From Thermaerobacter subterraneus DSM 13965 (GTDB lineage Bacteria; Bacillota; Sulfobacillia; Thermaerobacterales; Thermaerobacteraceae), in contig NZ_JH976535.1 in assembly GCF_000183545.2 (NCBI RefSeq), forward strand, positions 1,799,837 to 1,863,836: a stretch of 64,000 bases of DNA, written 5' to 3'. Each line of letters begins with the position of its first letter. The first letter of the stretch is position 1. This document shows, one piece after another, positions 45,906 to 54,746 of this stretch. The translations under genes and the position numbers were made by a program. The notes under the pieces were generated by a model. It was not told the DNA's origin, did not search any database, and saw nothing but the letters and a program-made list of their open reading frames with translations.

Positions 45906-46914
45906 CGGCGCCGCCCTCCCCGCTTTCCGCGAAGGACGCGTACACCGCCTGGGCGCGCCGGTAGTCCTCGGGCGTGTCGACCTCCGTCCAGGGCAACCCG
46001 TCGATAAACAGCGGCCGCAGCCGGATCGCCCCCAGGCAGCGGTGGATCGCGTCTTCGTAATAAAGGTGGGTGGTACCGGCCGCCAGCACCTGGGCGGTCA
46101 GGTCAAGGACCCGGGCGGCGTCGGCCGGCGTCAGGTAAAGGATGCCGATGTACTCGCCCGCCGACTCCCCCGGCGGCAGCTGCTTGCTCACCGCCCGGAT
46201 GAACCCGGCCCCGTCCAGCGCCACCTTCATCTCCTCTTCCGCCAGGTGGACGGTGCCGTCGACCACCATGAAGGACTGATCCGGCTCCGCCAGCACCTGG
46301 GCCACGGCCCGCGCCAGAATGGCCGGGTGGTAGACGATGTCCGAGTTCAGCAGCAGGCAGGGCTGCTCGAAGGCCTCCCGGGCGAAGTACACGGTGCCCG
46401 CATTGTTCACCGTCTGGTAATCGGGGAACCGGCGCAGGACGATCCGGCCTGCCCGCAGCGCCTCCCCCCACCGAGCCTGCACGTGGGCCTCCAGGGCGCC
46501 GAAGGCGTGGCCGCCCACGATGTAGACCCGCTCCACCGGATGGGCGGCGAGGCACGCCAGGGAGTGGTCGAGGAAGGTCACCGGACGGGGTGGCACGGCG
46601 GCTGTGGCCGCCGCCGGCTCCGGCGGCGCCCCGGTCCCCGGAGGGTCCCCCGCGGTCCCCGGGGCAGCCGCCGCGGTCGCCGAAGCGGCCTCACCGGTCC
46701 CCGGGGCAGCCGTCGCAGTCCCGGCAGCGGCCTCCGCCAGTTCCAAGGCGGTCCGGTCGCCACAGCTCGCCGCCGGTCCGGACGGGGCCGGGTTCCCATC
46801 CCCTCTGCCCACCGCCCCACCCTCTGCACCCAGGGGCAACAGCGCCTTGGGTCGCTCCCGGGTCAGCTCGCCCAGGCGGCTGCCCACGCCTGCCGCCAGG
46901 ATCAGCGCATTCAT
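45883..46914 (-). CDS. Sugar/alcohol-phosphate nucleotidyltransferase, LicC/IPCT-like
   Basis: A Rossmann-type nucleotidyltransferase of the cytidylyltransferase branch. It opens MNALILAAGVGSRLGELT with RPKALLPLG. An 80-residue Ala/Gly/Thr/Pro-rich block follows (about 26-107), then VTFLDHSLACLAAH resumes the fold. Downstream, VNNAGTVYFAREAF, LLNSDIVYHPAIL, EEEMKVAL, GEYIGILYL and WTEVDTPEDYRRAQ match LicC and inositol-1-phosphate cytidylyltransferases. The start ATG at 46914 shares an ATGA overlap with the upstream glycerophosphotransferase stop. An in-frame ATG at 46947 lies inside that gene. Its overlap with the glycerol-1-phosphate dehydrogenase gene suggests glycerol-1-phosphate as substrate, giving a CDP-glycerol; that is inference. 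Confidence 0.8.
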   Translation of the reverse strand: MNALILAAGVGSRLGELTRERPKALLPLGAEGGAVGRGDGNPAPSGPAASCGDRTALELAEAAAGTATAAPGTGEAASATAAAAPGTAGDPPGTGAPPEPAAATAAVPPRPVTFLDHSLACLAAHPVERVYIVGGHAFGALEAHVQARWGEALRAGRIVLRRFPDYQTVNNAGTVYFAREAFEQPCLLLNSDIVYHPAILARAVAQVLAEPDQSFMVVDGTVHLAEEEMKVALDGAGFIRAVSKQLPPGESAGEYIGILYLTPADAARVLDLTAQVLAAGTTHLYYEDAIHRCLGAIRLRPLFIDGLPWTEVDTPEDYRRAQAVYASFAESGEGGAGAAGSAH

Positions 46915-48113
46915 CGGCGGGTGGATCCCGCCCGTCTCGGTGGCCATCGCCGGTTCATCAGCTCCTCGATCCGCCCTGCCAGCCGGGCACAGGCCTGACC
47001 CGGCGGCTGGGCAAAGTAGCGCGCATAAAGCTCCTCCTGGCGGCGGGCCCCCGCCTCCGTCAGGCGCCCGTGGAGCAGGACGTGCTCCAGGACGGCGGCC
47101 AGTTCGTCCATGGTCCGCGCCACGTCGCCGGGAAACCCGTCGGGAAAGGGCCAGTGGACGCCGCGAGCCTCATCGTACTCGTGCAGGTCGGGCACGTAGA
47201 AGATGATGGGCCGGCGCAGCACGAGAAGATCAACGCCGAGGCTCGAGTAGTCGGTGATCAGCACGTCGACCCCGGCCAGGTACTCGTAGATGTCGGGCGC
47301 CACATCCCGGTGGAAAGGCCGCAGCCGCCCGCCCACCCGGGCGGGCCGCCAGCGGGAATAAAGCGGGTGGGTCCGCAGGAGAACCAGCGCCCCGGCCCGC
47401 TCCAGCAGCGGCGCCAGCCGGTCCCAGTCGGGCTCCGCTTCGATCCCCTGCTCCCGCCAGGTGGGTGCGTAGAGCACCACCGGCTCGGGCAGCGCCTCGG
47501 CCGCCATGCCCAGCGCCCGGGCGATCCGGGCGCGGGCAGCCTCCCGCGTGTCGCGCAGCAAGGCATCGTGGCGCGGGTAGCCGTCCAGCACCAGGGCGCC
47601 CGGCTTCAGGGGGATGGTGGTCCCCCACTCGGGGGCCACTTCCCGGGAAGGGGTGGTGACCAGGTCGTACCGGGCGAAGAACTCCCGCTGCTTGCGCACC
47701 ACCCGCTCGGGCGCCGTGCGGGCGGGTTCCCGCTTGGGTCCCACCCCGTGCCAGAGCTGGACGGTGATCCGCCGGCGCGGATCCCAGGCTGGGAGCAGCG
47801 GTCCGTGGTCCATCACCCACACGCCGCTGCGCAGGGCGGTCCACAGGCCCCGCAGGCTGCGGGCGAAGACCGCCTCCATGCCCCGCTGCTCCGCCCACCG
47901 GACCAGGTCCCGATCATGGAACCACCAGATCAGGCGCTCGCCCCCGCGGGCCGCCATGTATTCATAGAGGTACCGGGCGTTGTCCGAATAGGTCCACCCG
48001 TTGCTGGCCGAAAAGAGCACCTGGCGCTTTTTCGGCACCAGGGCATCCAGGAGCACCAGCAACCGTTCGGCCACCCCGGCCAGCCGCCGCCCCACCCGCC
48101 AGATCCAGGACAT
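46911..48113 (-). CDS. CDP-glycerol:glycerophosphotransferase family protein
   Basis: A 400-residue GT-B-like transferase of the TagB/TagF family, which adds phosphoglycerol from CDP-glycerol to wall polymers. Family motifs: ITVQLWHGVGPKRE, DLVTTPSREVAPEWG, LDGYPRHDALL, VLYAPTWREQG, LLRTHPLYSR, ITDYSSLGVDLLVLRRPIIFYV and the following YDEARGVHW. It lies at the head of the coupled set: its stop overlaps the nucleotidyltransferase start as ATGA. The ATG at 48113 has no strong ribosome site nearby (GGAGGGAG is some 15 bases off). It is peripheral to the cytoplasmic membrane in the family. Length favours a TagB-like single-transfer enzyme or a short polymerase. Confidence 0.88.
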   Translation of the reverse strand: MSWIWRVGRRLAGVAERLLVLLDALVPKKRQVLFSASNGWTYSDNARYLYEYMAARGGERLIWWFHDRDLVRWAEQRGMEAVFARSLRGLWTALRSGVWVMDHGPLLPAWDPRRRITVQLWHGVGPKREPARTAPERVVRKQREFFARYDLVTTPSREVAPEWGTTIPLKPGALVLDGYPRHDALLRDTREAARARIARALGMAAEALPEPVVLYAPTWREQGIEAEPDWDRLAPLLERAGALVLLRTHPLYSRWRPARVGGRLRPFHRDVAPDIYEYLAGVDVLITDYSSLGVDLLVLRRPIIFYVPDLHEYDEARGVHWPFPDGFPGDVARTMDELAAVLEHVLLHGRLTEAGARRQEELYARYFAQPPGQACARLAGRIEELMNRRWPPRRAGSTRR

Positions 48114-48281
48114 CCCCGCCGGTCGTCTCCCTCCGGCTCTCCGACCTGCTGCTTCTCCGGCCCACCGGCTGCGGCCTCTCGGAAGGCGAAGTCCCTTCAG
48201 GGCCTGCTGCGAAACGGGATCCAGCCCAGGCCTACGGGAGCTACCCTGGGGCCCGCCGTTCGCGGGCCGCCCTGGGACGTT

Positions 48282-49958
48282 TCAGGCCCGCTCCCGCTGG
48301 CGCTGCAGCATCCACGCCGCTCCGAGCACGAGCCAGTATACCGAGGCCAGGGGCTGATTTTCCCAGGAATTCTGACCCAAGCCAAAGCTTACCATCGCCA
48401 CGACCACCGCCGTCCCCGCCGCTCCCAGGAGCCAATCGAAGGCCACCGCCCGGTAGGCCAGGGCCAGCGTCGACAGGATGATGGCGCCCAAACCCAGCAG
48501 ACCCAGTCCGCCCAGCTCCATGGCCGTGCGCACGTACTGGTTGTCCGCATAGGCGTAGTCGGGCATCTGGTAACGTTCGCGGATCTCGGGATCCGGCCGC
48601 AGCGCCCCCGCGCCCCCCACCCGGCCCGGCCCCACGCCAAAGACCGGGTGATCGCGGAGCATCGCCATGGCATAGCGCACCATGGCCAGCCGTCCCGACG
48701 CCCGGGACAACTCCACCGTTTCCTCGTCGAAGGTCTCCCGCAGGCGCTCGATCTGCAGGCCCCGGGTCGCCCCGGCGCCACCTTCGCCGCCGCGGGCCAG
48801 CACGCTCCAGATGGGGACCGGCAACACCGTGGCGATCACCGTCACCACCAGGGTGACGGCCAAAAGTACCGCGGTGACCCGGAGGGGGATCACCCGGCGC
48901 GCCAGCCAGCCCGCAGCCACCAGGGCCAGTGCCAGGGCCAGCCAGCCCTGGCGCGAGTAGGTCAAGGCCAGCCCCACGATCAGCAGGATGGCGATCCCCC
49001 ACGCGCCCCAGTCCCGCCGCCGCTCGGCCACCGCCGTGGCCCAGCGCGGCCAGTGCAGGATCAAGCCCAGCACCAGAAAGCACCCCAGGGTGTTGGGGTT
49101 CTTCATCAAGCCGACGGCCCGCCCCACGTTGGACCCGGTGAGGGTGACCACCCACTTCCACGGCCCGAACCAGCCCGCCAGCAGCACCCCGGCCACCTCG
49201 ACGGCCGCCATGAACACCGCCAGCCCGATCATCCAGCGCCAGAGGGAGCTCATCCACGCGCCGGACGAACCGGCCAGGGCCGCCACACCCTCGGCGGTGG
49301 GCTCGCCAGCCACCCGCCGCGGCGCCCCTACAGCCCCCGCGCTCCATCCGGTGGCGGCGCCGGCCTGAGCCCTGGAGGCGGCCCGATTCCGGTTCCGGCC
49401 CCCGCCCTGCGATCCCGCACCCGCCGCGGCCCCGCGGCTGCGGCTCCGCTCCGGCCCCCGCGTCCACGGCCCGTGGGCGGCTTCCCAAGCCTCCACGGTG
49501 GCCGCGCCGAGCAGCAGGGTGGACCATAGGACCAGGCTGCGGATGCCGGTGGCCAGGTCCATCAGGCCCCGGCCATTCACCACCGACGAGGCCACCACGG
49601 CCAGGACCGCCAGGCCGACGGCCCCGACCAGCGCCCAGGCCAGCCGGTTCGTCCCGCCCCGGGCGGGCCAGAAGGATCGCCGCAACGCGGGATCCGACAG
49701 CAGGGCCAGGACGGCCAGGCCGCCAAGACCCGCGGAGAAGAGGTCGCTCAGCCAGCGCAGGGGCGACCACACGAAATCGACCAGAACGAAGCGAAAGGCC
49801 AGGTAGGGGATGGCCACCGCCATCAGCAGGCGGATGCCCTGGACCGCCAGGTGCGACGGTCCCCGGGGCTGGGCGCGGCGGGCGCCCGCCACGGCCGGCC
49901 CGCGCCGGCCTTCGCCTTTTCCGTAGGACATCGCTGTTGCCGTCCGGTGCCGGGCCAT
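48282..49958 (-). CDS. O-antigen ligase / polymerase family membrane protein (Wzy_C)
   Basis: A 558-residue multi-helix membrane protein. The Wzy_C signature region is present: LTGSNVGRAVGLMKNPNTLG, IVGLALTYSRQGWLALAL and, after a large outer loop, MLRDHPVFGVGPGRVGGAGA. The outer-loop arginine and histidine (LRDHPVFGVG) are the usual active-site region. About eleven hydrophobic segments are visible. A 70-residue basic, Gly/Ala-rich block (about 160-232) interrupts the N-terminal half. The ATG at 49958 has AAAGGGTGAG upstream. It lies between the GT4 gene and the glycerophosphotransferase gene. It probably polymerises or transfers a lipid-linked glycan to the wall. Confidence 0.85.
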   Translation of the reverse strand: MARHRTATAMSYGKGEGRRGPAVAGARRAQPRGPSHLAVQGIRLLMAVAIPYLAFRFVLVDFVWSPLRWLSDLFSAGLGGLAVLALLSDPALRRSFWPARGGTNRLAWALVGAVGLAVLAVVASSVVNGRGLMDLATGIRSLVLWSTLLLGAATVEAWEAAHGPWTRGPERSRSRGAAAGAGSQGGGRNRNRAASRAQAGAATGWSAGAVGAPRRVAGEPTAEGVAALAGSSGAWMSSLWRWMIGLAVFMAAVEVAGVLLAGWFGPWKWVVTLTGSNVGRAVGLMKNPNTLGCFLVLGLILHWPRWATAVAERRRDWGAWGIAILLIVGLALTYSRQGWLALALALVAAGWLARRVIPLRVTAVLLAVTLVVTVIATVLPVPIWSVLARGGEGGAGATRGLQIERLRETFDEETVELSRASGRLAMVRYAMAMLRDHPVFGVGPGRVGGAGALRPDPEIRERYQMPDYAYADNQYVRTAMELGGLGLLGLGAIILSTLALAYRAVAFDWLLGAAGTAVVVAMVSFGLGQNSWENQPLASVYWLVLGAAWMLQRQRERA

Positions 49959-50101
49959 AGGCTCACCCTTTCCCGTGGTGGATGGGCGTCAGGCAAGAAC
50001 GCAACAAATCAAGAAGATCGATTTCGCCCCGGCCTTGCCCGGTCCCTGTCGATCGGCCGGCAGCCGGGATTCCAGTTTCAGGAAAGGTCAGGGCGCCGGA
50101 G

Positions 50102-51283
50102 TCACCCCAGCCAGCGGCGGTACAACTCGACGAACCGGCGCGCCGCCGCCAGGTGGGAATGGTGCTCCAGCACGTAGTCCCGGCCGGCGGCGCCCAGGGC
50201 CCGGGCCCGCGCGGGCTCGGCCGCCAGCTGGGCCAGGGCCCGGGCGATGGCCAGGGGGTTCCGGTCGGGCACCAGCCTCCCCGTCACCCCATCGCGGACG
50301 ATCTCCTTGAGCCCGCCCACGGCCGACGCCACCACCGGCCGCCCGAAGACCATGGCCTCCAGGGCGCTGATGGAGGTGGCCTCCTCCACTCCCGCCTCGT
50401 GCACCGAGGGGATGACCACGGCGTCGGCGGCGGCGTAGTACGCCGGCATCGCCTCATGGGGCCGGCCGCCTTCCAGCCGGCAGAGGTCGTCCAGCCGCCC
50501 GCCCTGGACCGCGGCCCGCAGCTCCGCCCACTGGGGACCGTGGCCCACCACCAGCAGCAGCGGGCGCGAGCCCTCCGGCCAGGGCACCCGCCCGTCCCGC
50601 ACCGCCGCCATGGCCTGAACGGCATAGGCCACCCCGTTCTTGGGGGTCAGGCGCCGGGGGCAGAGGACCACGAAGACTCCGTCCGGAATCCCCAGCCTCC
50701 GCCGGGCCTCCGCGGGCGGCGGCGCCTGGTCGGGCCAGCTGCCGTCGACGAAGTTGGGGATCACCGTCACCCGGCCGGCTGCGCCCAGCTGCTCCACGTG
50801 GCGGCGCAGCCGCTCGTCCACGGTGACCACGTGGGCCGCCCCCGCTAGGGCCCGCCTCTCCAGATCCAGGTGCCACGCTTCGGGGCGCGTCCCCGGCCGG
50901 ATGCGGCGCGCGGCCAGGTGCTCGCCCGTGGCGTAGCCGTGCACGGTGTAGACGTAAGGCAGACCGGCCCGCTGGGCCGCAACGGCCGCCATGGGATCCT
51001 CCACGTTCAGGGCGTCGAGCCAGCCCGCCTCCCGGCGCAGGAGATGGGTGAGGAACCGGGCACGCATGGCGCTGCTCCAGGTGGTGCCCCAGCCGCGGCG
51101 CAGGCGGTTGAGCACCCACGAGGGCCCCCGGGTGGCCACGTGGTGTAGCGGCGGGAAGTTGTTGAAGGACAGGATGCGGACCTCATGCCCCTGGGCAGCC
51201 AGGCCCCGGGAGAGCAGCTCCACATGGGTCGACAGCCCGCCCTGGTGGGGAAACTGGTAACTGGTGGCGAGGACAATCCGCAA
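50102..51283 (-). CDS. Glycosyltransferase, GT4 family
   Basis: A 393-residue GT-B glycosyltransferase. The N-terminal domain opens LRIVLATSYQFPHQGGLSTHV with the Gly-rich acceptor loop. The middle has YVYTVHGYATGEHLA and VIPNFVDGSWP. The donor-site motif is HEAGVEEATSISALEAMVFG with ASAVGGLKEIVRDGVTGRLV, the E-x7-E pattern of retaining GT4 enzymes. The TTG at 51283 is taken as start: GGGAGG stands eight bases upstream and the first strand begins at once. It is the first gene of the envelope cluster. It probably builds the glycan part of the polymer from galU/manC-type nucleotide sugars; the donor is not predictable. Confidence 0.88.
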   Translation of the reverse strand: MRIVLATSYQFPHQGGLSTHVELLSRGLAAQGHEVRILSFNNFPPLHHVATRGPSWVLNRLRRGWGTTWSSAMRARFLTHLLRREAGWLDALNVEDPMAAVAAQRAGLPYVYTVHGYATGEHLAARRIRPGTRPEAWHLDLERRALAGAAHVVTVDERLRRHVEQLGAAGRVTVIPNFVDGSWPDQAPPPAEARRRLGIPDGVFVVLCPRRLTPKNGVAYAVQAMAAVRDGRVPWPEGSRPLLLVVGHGPQWAELRAAVQGGRLDDLCRLEGGRPHEAMPAYYAAADAVVIPSVHEAGVEEATSISALEAMVFGRPVVASAVGGLKEIVRDGVTGRLVPDRNPLAIARALAQLAAEPARARALGAAGRDYVLEHHSHLAAARRFVELYRRWLG

Positions 51284-51692
51284 TCCTCGAACCTCCCGCC
51301 CATACCCTTCGTGTCGAACGGGCGCGAACTGGCCCGCCGGAGGCGCAGGGCCAGGGACCAGTGACTTAAGGTAGCGCGGCACGGAGGCGACGGCCTAGCC
51401 GCTTCACGGTGGCGGCGTGCCGGCGGCGCGTGCCGGTCCCGGCCGGGACGGCACTCGGCCATGCCCCGCCTGCTTCACAAGGGCGCCATGACCGTGGCCC
51501 CCCACCGCAGCCGGCGTGCGCCATGCCGGTTGCGCCCTCAGGGTACCATGCCGGCCGCCTGGGCGCGAAGGTCAACATGCCCAGCGTCCCCTGGGTCCGT
51601 GTTCATGCCACGAGGGAGGCCGGGTTTGGCCTCCCTCGTGGTGATCGCACCCGCGGCGGCAAGGGGCGGAAGCCCATCTCCAGCGTGCGCGG
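51284..51692. other. Gap upstream of the GT4 gene
   Basis: About 410 bases between the GT4 gene and the SpoIID-SLH stop, both on the minus strand. It contains the hairpin at 51608-51641 and presumably the promoter of the envelope cluster. No promoter boxes or coding frame could be supported. Confidence 0.45.
51608..51641 (-). terminator. Hairpin terminator after the SpoIID-SLH gene
   Basis: A perfect 14-bp stem CCACGAGGGAGGCC (51608-51621), loop of six, GGCCTCCCTCGTGG (51628-51641). It lies about 50 bases past the stop codon. No T-tract follows. Confidence 0.6.
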
Positions 51693-54314
51693 TCAAGGCT
51701 GGCAGTTGCCCGCCCAGCAGTACTCGAACCCCCGCACCGCCACCGCCGCCGCCATGGCCCGCGTCATGGTCTCACCGGGTGCGAACCTGGTGTCGCTGAT
51801 GCCCTTCATGATCCCGGCCGCCGAGACAGCACCGATGGCTCCGGCAAAGGCGCCGTTATCCGGCACATCCTTGAAGGATTCGGGCTGCACGGGCAAGCCA
51901 AACGCCCGCTTCAGGATGGCCGCCGCCTCCTGGCGGTTGATCGGCTTGTCGTAGCCGAAGCTGCCGTCGCTGTAACCGTTGATGATCCCCGCCGTATAGG
52001 CCTTCAAGATGTAGTCATAGAACGCCTGGCCGGGCTGCACATCGGAGAAGTTCGGCGGCTCTTCACCCTTGGGCAGTGGGCCGCCGCGCAGCCTCTCCAG
52101 CGCCTCCACGATCATCTTGGTGAAGGCACCCCGGGTCAGCTTCTCCTCGGGGTAGAACCGGGCCCACAGGTCCCCGTCCACCAGCCCCGCCTGGTAGGCG
52201 CGGTTGACATCCTCCTTCAGAGCGCCCGCCACGTCGGTGAACTCCCGGGGGTAGAGCTTGTCCGGCAAGAGGAAGGCCGAAGGCAGGCCCACCCGCGACC
52301 GGAAGACCCGGGCCAGGACCTCCACGCTGCCCGCACTGCCGGTGATCCGAATAACCCTCGGCGTCATGCTGTCGGGGTTTCGCGCCCCCTCGGGGACTTC
52401 GATGCGCTGCAGCGTACCGATCTCGGGCCACAACTTCTCGATCACCGTGAGGGACACGTCCCGGCGCCAGCGGAAGTAGGTGTCCTCATAGCTTGTCCCT
52501 TTATATTGGTAGAACTCCGGCGTGATGGCGGTGCCGTCGGCCAGGACGAACCGGTCTTCCCGGCCGCGCAGGTAGGGCAGAGGCTCTCCCGTCCCGTCGC
52601 CGAAGGCCTCGGTGTTGGACGCCACGTACCCGCCGTTGCCCGCGGTAAAGTTGGCAGAGATCAGCGCCCCGCCGTACATCAAGACCTGGGCGTCGGTGGC
52701 CTGGACCACCTGCTCGATCTTCGGCCGGTAGGTCTTGTCGCTGTACCGCCCATAGAAGACCTGGTCGTACGTCGAATCCACCAGGTTCGTGGTCAGGCCG
52801 AAGTTCTGCCGGGCGGCATAGGTCCGGGCCGCCACCGCCTGCGCCTTCAGGGCCTCGACGGACCAGGACGCCGGCGACTCGTGGGGCACCACCCCGACCA
52901 GGTAGTCGTAGAGGCTCACCTTGTTCCGGACGATGATGCCCGCATTGCTGCTCCCCACCTTCTTCGGCGCCTCAAACTCCAGTCGCCCTTCGTAATCGCG
53001 GCAGCCGCGGAAGGCGTGTTCGGACTTTACGTCACAATTCGTCAGCGGGTAGTGCAGCTGGGCCGTCTTGCCCTGGGGAATCACCAGCTCGAGTCGCTCG
53101 GTGGTCGAACCCGAGGAGGCGGGCTTGCCGCGGAGCTCGAACACCGGCCCGCCGGTCGCCTGCGATGCCCAGCGGAATCCTACGGCTGCATCGAAGGTCA
53201 CGTTGTACGTGCCGGCCGGTAGCGCTTGGGTGCTCGCCCCTTCCAGGGTCGCACCATCCGGCACGTCGACCACCCAAAGCAGACGTGGCTGGGGCGAACC
53301 GCTCTGGACACCGTTTTCATCCAAAGAGAGCCCAACCCGCACCTGCTGCTTGGCGTCGGCCGTATTACGCTTGACCAGCTCAGCCCCGGGGTAGTAGTGG
53401 GCCAGAATGTCCCGATAAGGCACCCCCAGCTTTCCAAGCCCCTGGGCACCCCGCTGGGACATCCCGGTCCGGTGGCCGTACCCCCCGCCGAAGAACCGCA
53501 CCCAGTCCGTGTTGGGGTTCGGCTGGGTCGATGTCGCCGTGGCGGACGCCCCGGACGCCGATGCGTCAGTCCCCGTGGCCGTGGCGCCCGTCCCCTCCCC
53601 CGACCCGCCCGCAGGGGTGGTACCCGAATCGGCCGTGGCACCCGATTCTGCGGTGGTCGCCGAACCGGCCGCCGCGTCCCCGCCACCACCCGGATTTGTC
53701 CCGGAATCACTTCCACCGGTGCTCGTCGACGCGTCCCCATTGGTGCCCGTGACCTGGGAATCGCCGCTCGCCTGAAGCGTCCAACCGGCGGTCTTAGCGG
53801 AGACTTTCGTAGCAGCACCCCCGGCCGTCCCCACCACGACGGGCCCCACCCGAGGCTGGGTGGTTTCGCCGGGCACCTCTGCGAAGGCGAGGGTGACCTC
53901 CGCCGCCCCGGGCGGAACGACCACCTCATGGACCAGCCCGCCCGGAACGACATCCACGATCCGAACCTCGGCCCCCTGTGGTACCTGCAGAACGGGCCCA
54001 CCCTGCGGGACCACGAACTGTACGGCCTGCGCCCCCTCAGGCAGGGCCAGCCTCATGCGACCCTCAGGAGCGGTGAGTTCCCAGGCCTGCCCCGTCCATA
54101 CCAATCCATGGGCCTGGAGTACGGGACTACCCACTGCCTTGGGGGACACCTTGGCGGAAGTGGAGGGAACATGCGAGCTGGCGCCCGCGAGCGGACCGAA
54201 GCTGAGCATGAGGGACACCGAGACTGCCGACGCAAGCCAGGCAAGCCTTCCGCCCGAACGCCGTTGCCGCTGGCAGCCCAGCCGGCCGTGCGGCCCTGTA
54301 AGCATACAACGCAT
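51693..54314 (-). CDS. Secreted SpoIID/LytB-domain protein with three SLH domains
   Basis: An 873-residue exported protein. A signal peptide (LAWLASAVSVSLMLSFGPLAGA) is followed by a beta-rich N-terminal domain and a Ser/Thr/Gly/Ala-rich linker. The SpoIID domain comes next (FFGGGYGHRTGMSQRGAQGL, VSLYDYLVGVVPHESPASWS, LKAQAVAARTYAARQ), and three SLH domains occupy the last about 190 residues (FTDVAGALKEDVNRAYQAGL, FSDVQPGQAFYDYILKAYTAG, FKDVPDNGAFAGAIGAVSAAG). SpoIID proteins cut denuded glycan strands of peptidoglycan. SLH anchoring keeps this one at the wall, so it is likely a vegetative wall hydrolase rather than a sporulation factor. The ATG at 54314 has GGAGGG exactly six bases upstream; earlier frames start inside intron-derived sequence. 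Confidence 0.9.
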   Translation of the reverse strand: MRCMLTGPHGRLGCQRQRRSGGRLAWLASAVSVSLMLSFGPLAGASSHVPSTSAKVSPKAVGSPVLQAHGLVWTGQAWELTAPEGRMRLALPEGAQAVQFVVPQGGPVLQVPQGAEVRIVDVVPGGLVHEVVVPPGAAEVTLAFAEVPGETTQPRVGPVVVGTAGGAATKVSAKTAGWTLQASGDSQVTGTNGDASTSTGGSDSGTNPGGGGDAAAGSATTAESGATADSGTTPAGGSGEGTGATATGTDASASGASATATSTQPNPNTDWVRFFGGGYGHRTGMSQRGAQGLGKLGVPYRDILAHYYPGAELVKRNTADAKQQVRVGLSLDENGVQSGSPQPRLLWVVDVPDGATLEGASTQALPAGTYNVTFDAAVGFRWASQATGGPVFELRGKPASSGSTTERLELVIPQGKTAQLHYPLTNCDVKSEHAFRGCRDYEGRLEFEAPKKVGSSNAGIIVRNKVSLYDYLVGVVPHESPASWSVEALKAQAVAARTYAARQNFGLTTNLVDSTYDQVFYGRYSDKTYRPKIEQVVQATDAQVLMYGGALISANFTAGNGGYVASNTEAFGDGTGEPLPYLRGREDRFVLADGTAITPEFYQYKGTSYEDTYFRWRRDVSLTVIEKLWPEIGTLQRIEVPEGARNPDSMTPRVIRITGSAGSVEVLARVFRSRVGLPSAFLLPDKLYPREFTDVAGALKEDVNRAYQAGLVDGDLWARFYPEEKLTRGAFTKMIVEALERLRGGPLPKGEEPPNFSDVQPGQAFYDYILKAYTAGIINGYSDGSFGYDKPINRQEAAAILKRAFGLPVQPESFKDVPDNGAFAGAIGAVSAAGIMKGISDTRFAPGETMTRAMAAAVAVRGFEYCWAGNCQP

Positions 54315-54399
54315 CCTATACCCTCCGTGACCCGTTCCGGCGCACGCTGTGCGCCTCCCCTGCACCGTTCCCCCTTTCTTTCCACCCTTCGACAAGAAG

Positions 54400-54713
54400 G
54401 TCCTGCCGCGCCTCGTAATGACCCGTACCCAGTTGCAAGAACATCGCGGCCTTCCTGAAACTACGTTCCTCGGACAGCCGCCGCGATTGCAGAGCCGCGT
54501 TTACGCGTATCTCGGGCTTGGGCGTGTGCTGTGCACTCGCCCAAACGAGGCTGCGCCGCTCGCGGTTCCTGATGATCTGGTCACGACGTTGCGTCCGACT
54601 GCCTTCGCAACCCTCGTCGCCGCGGACAACCCTTGCCTTCGGTTAGCGGTTATACGCAGCACTCTTCGTCGGGGACTTTCACCCCTTAACGCTCGCCCAT
54701 ATCAGGGCCACAC
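54400..54713 (-). mobile_element. Group IIC intron, 5' fragment (domain I and part of II-III), no ORF
   Basis: On the minus strand the sequence starting at 54713 reads GTGTGGCCCTGATATGGGCG, then GGTGAAAGTCCCC (54683-54671), CTAACCGAAGGCAAGGG (54646-54630), a TGTCCGCGGCGACG stretch, GAAGGCAGTCGGACGCAA and, later, GTAAACGCGG. These are the GUGYG 5' end and the conserved domain I strings of bacterial group II introns, closest in my memory to the class IIC intron of Oceanobacillus. No reverse-transcriptase gene and no domain V (the AGC...GUUC hairpin) follow before the next gene, so the 3' part is lost. The right-hand (3') limit at 54400 is approximate. The fragment starts five bases after a terminator hairpin, the known target of class IIC introns. 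Confidence 0.75.
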
Positions 54714-54718
54714 GACAG

Positions 54719-54746
54719 TTGGGCCCGGGTTCAAACCCGGGCCCAA
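54719..54746 (-). terminator. S-layer gene terminator hairpin
   Basis: TTGGGCCCGGGTT with AACCCGGGCCCAA forms a near-perfect stem of 12-13 bp around a tiny loop. It lies 40 bases after the reading frame's presumed original stop at 54786 but overlaps the present stop at 54731. The T-tract is missing because the intron fragment begins right after it. Confidence 0.65.
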
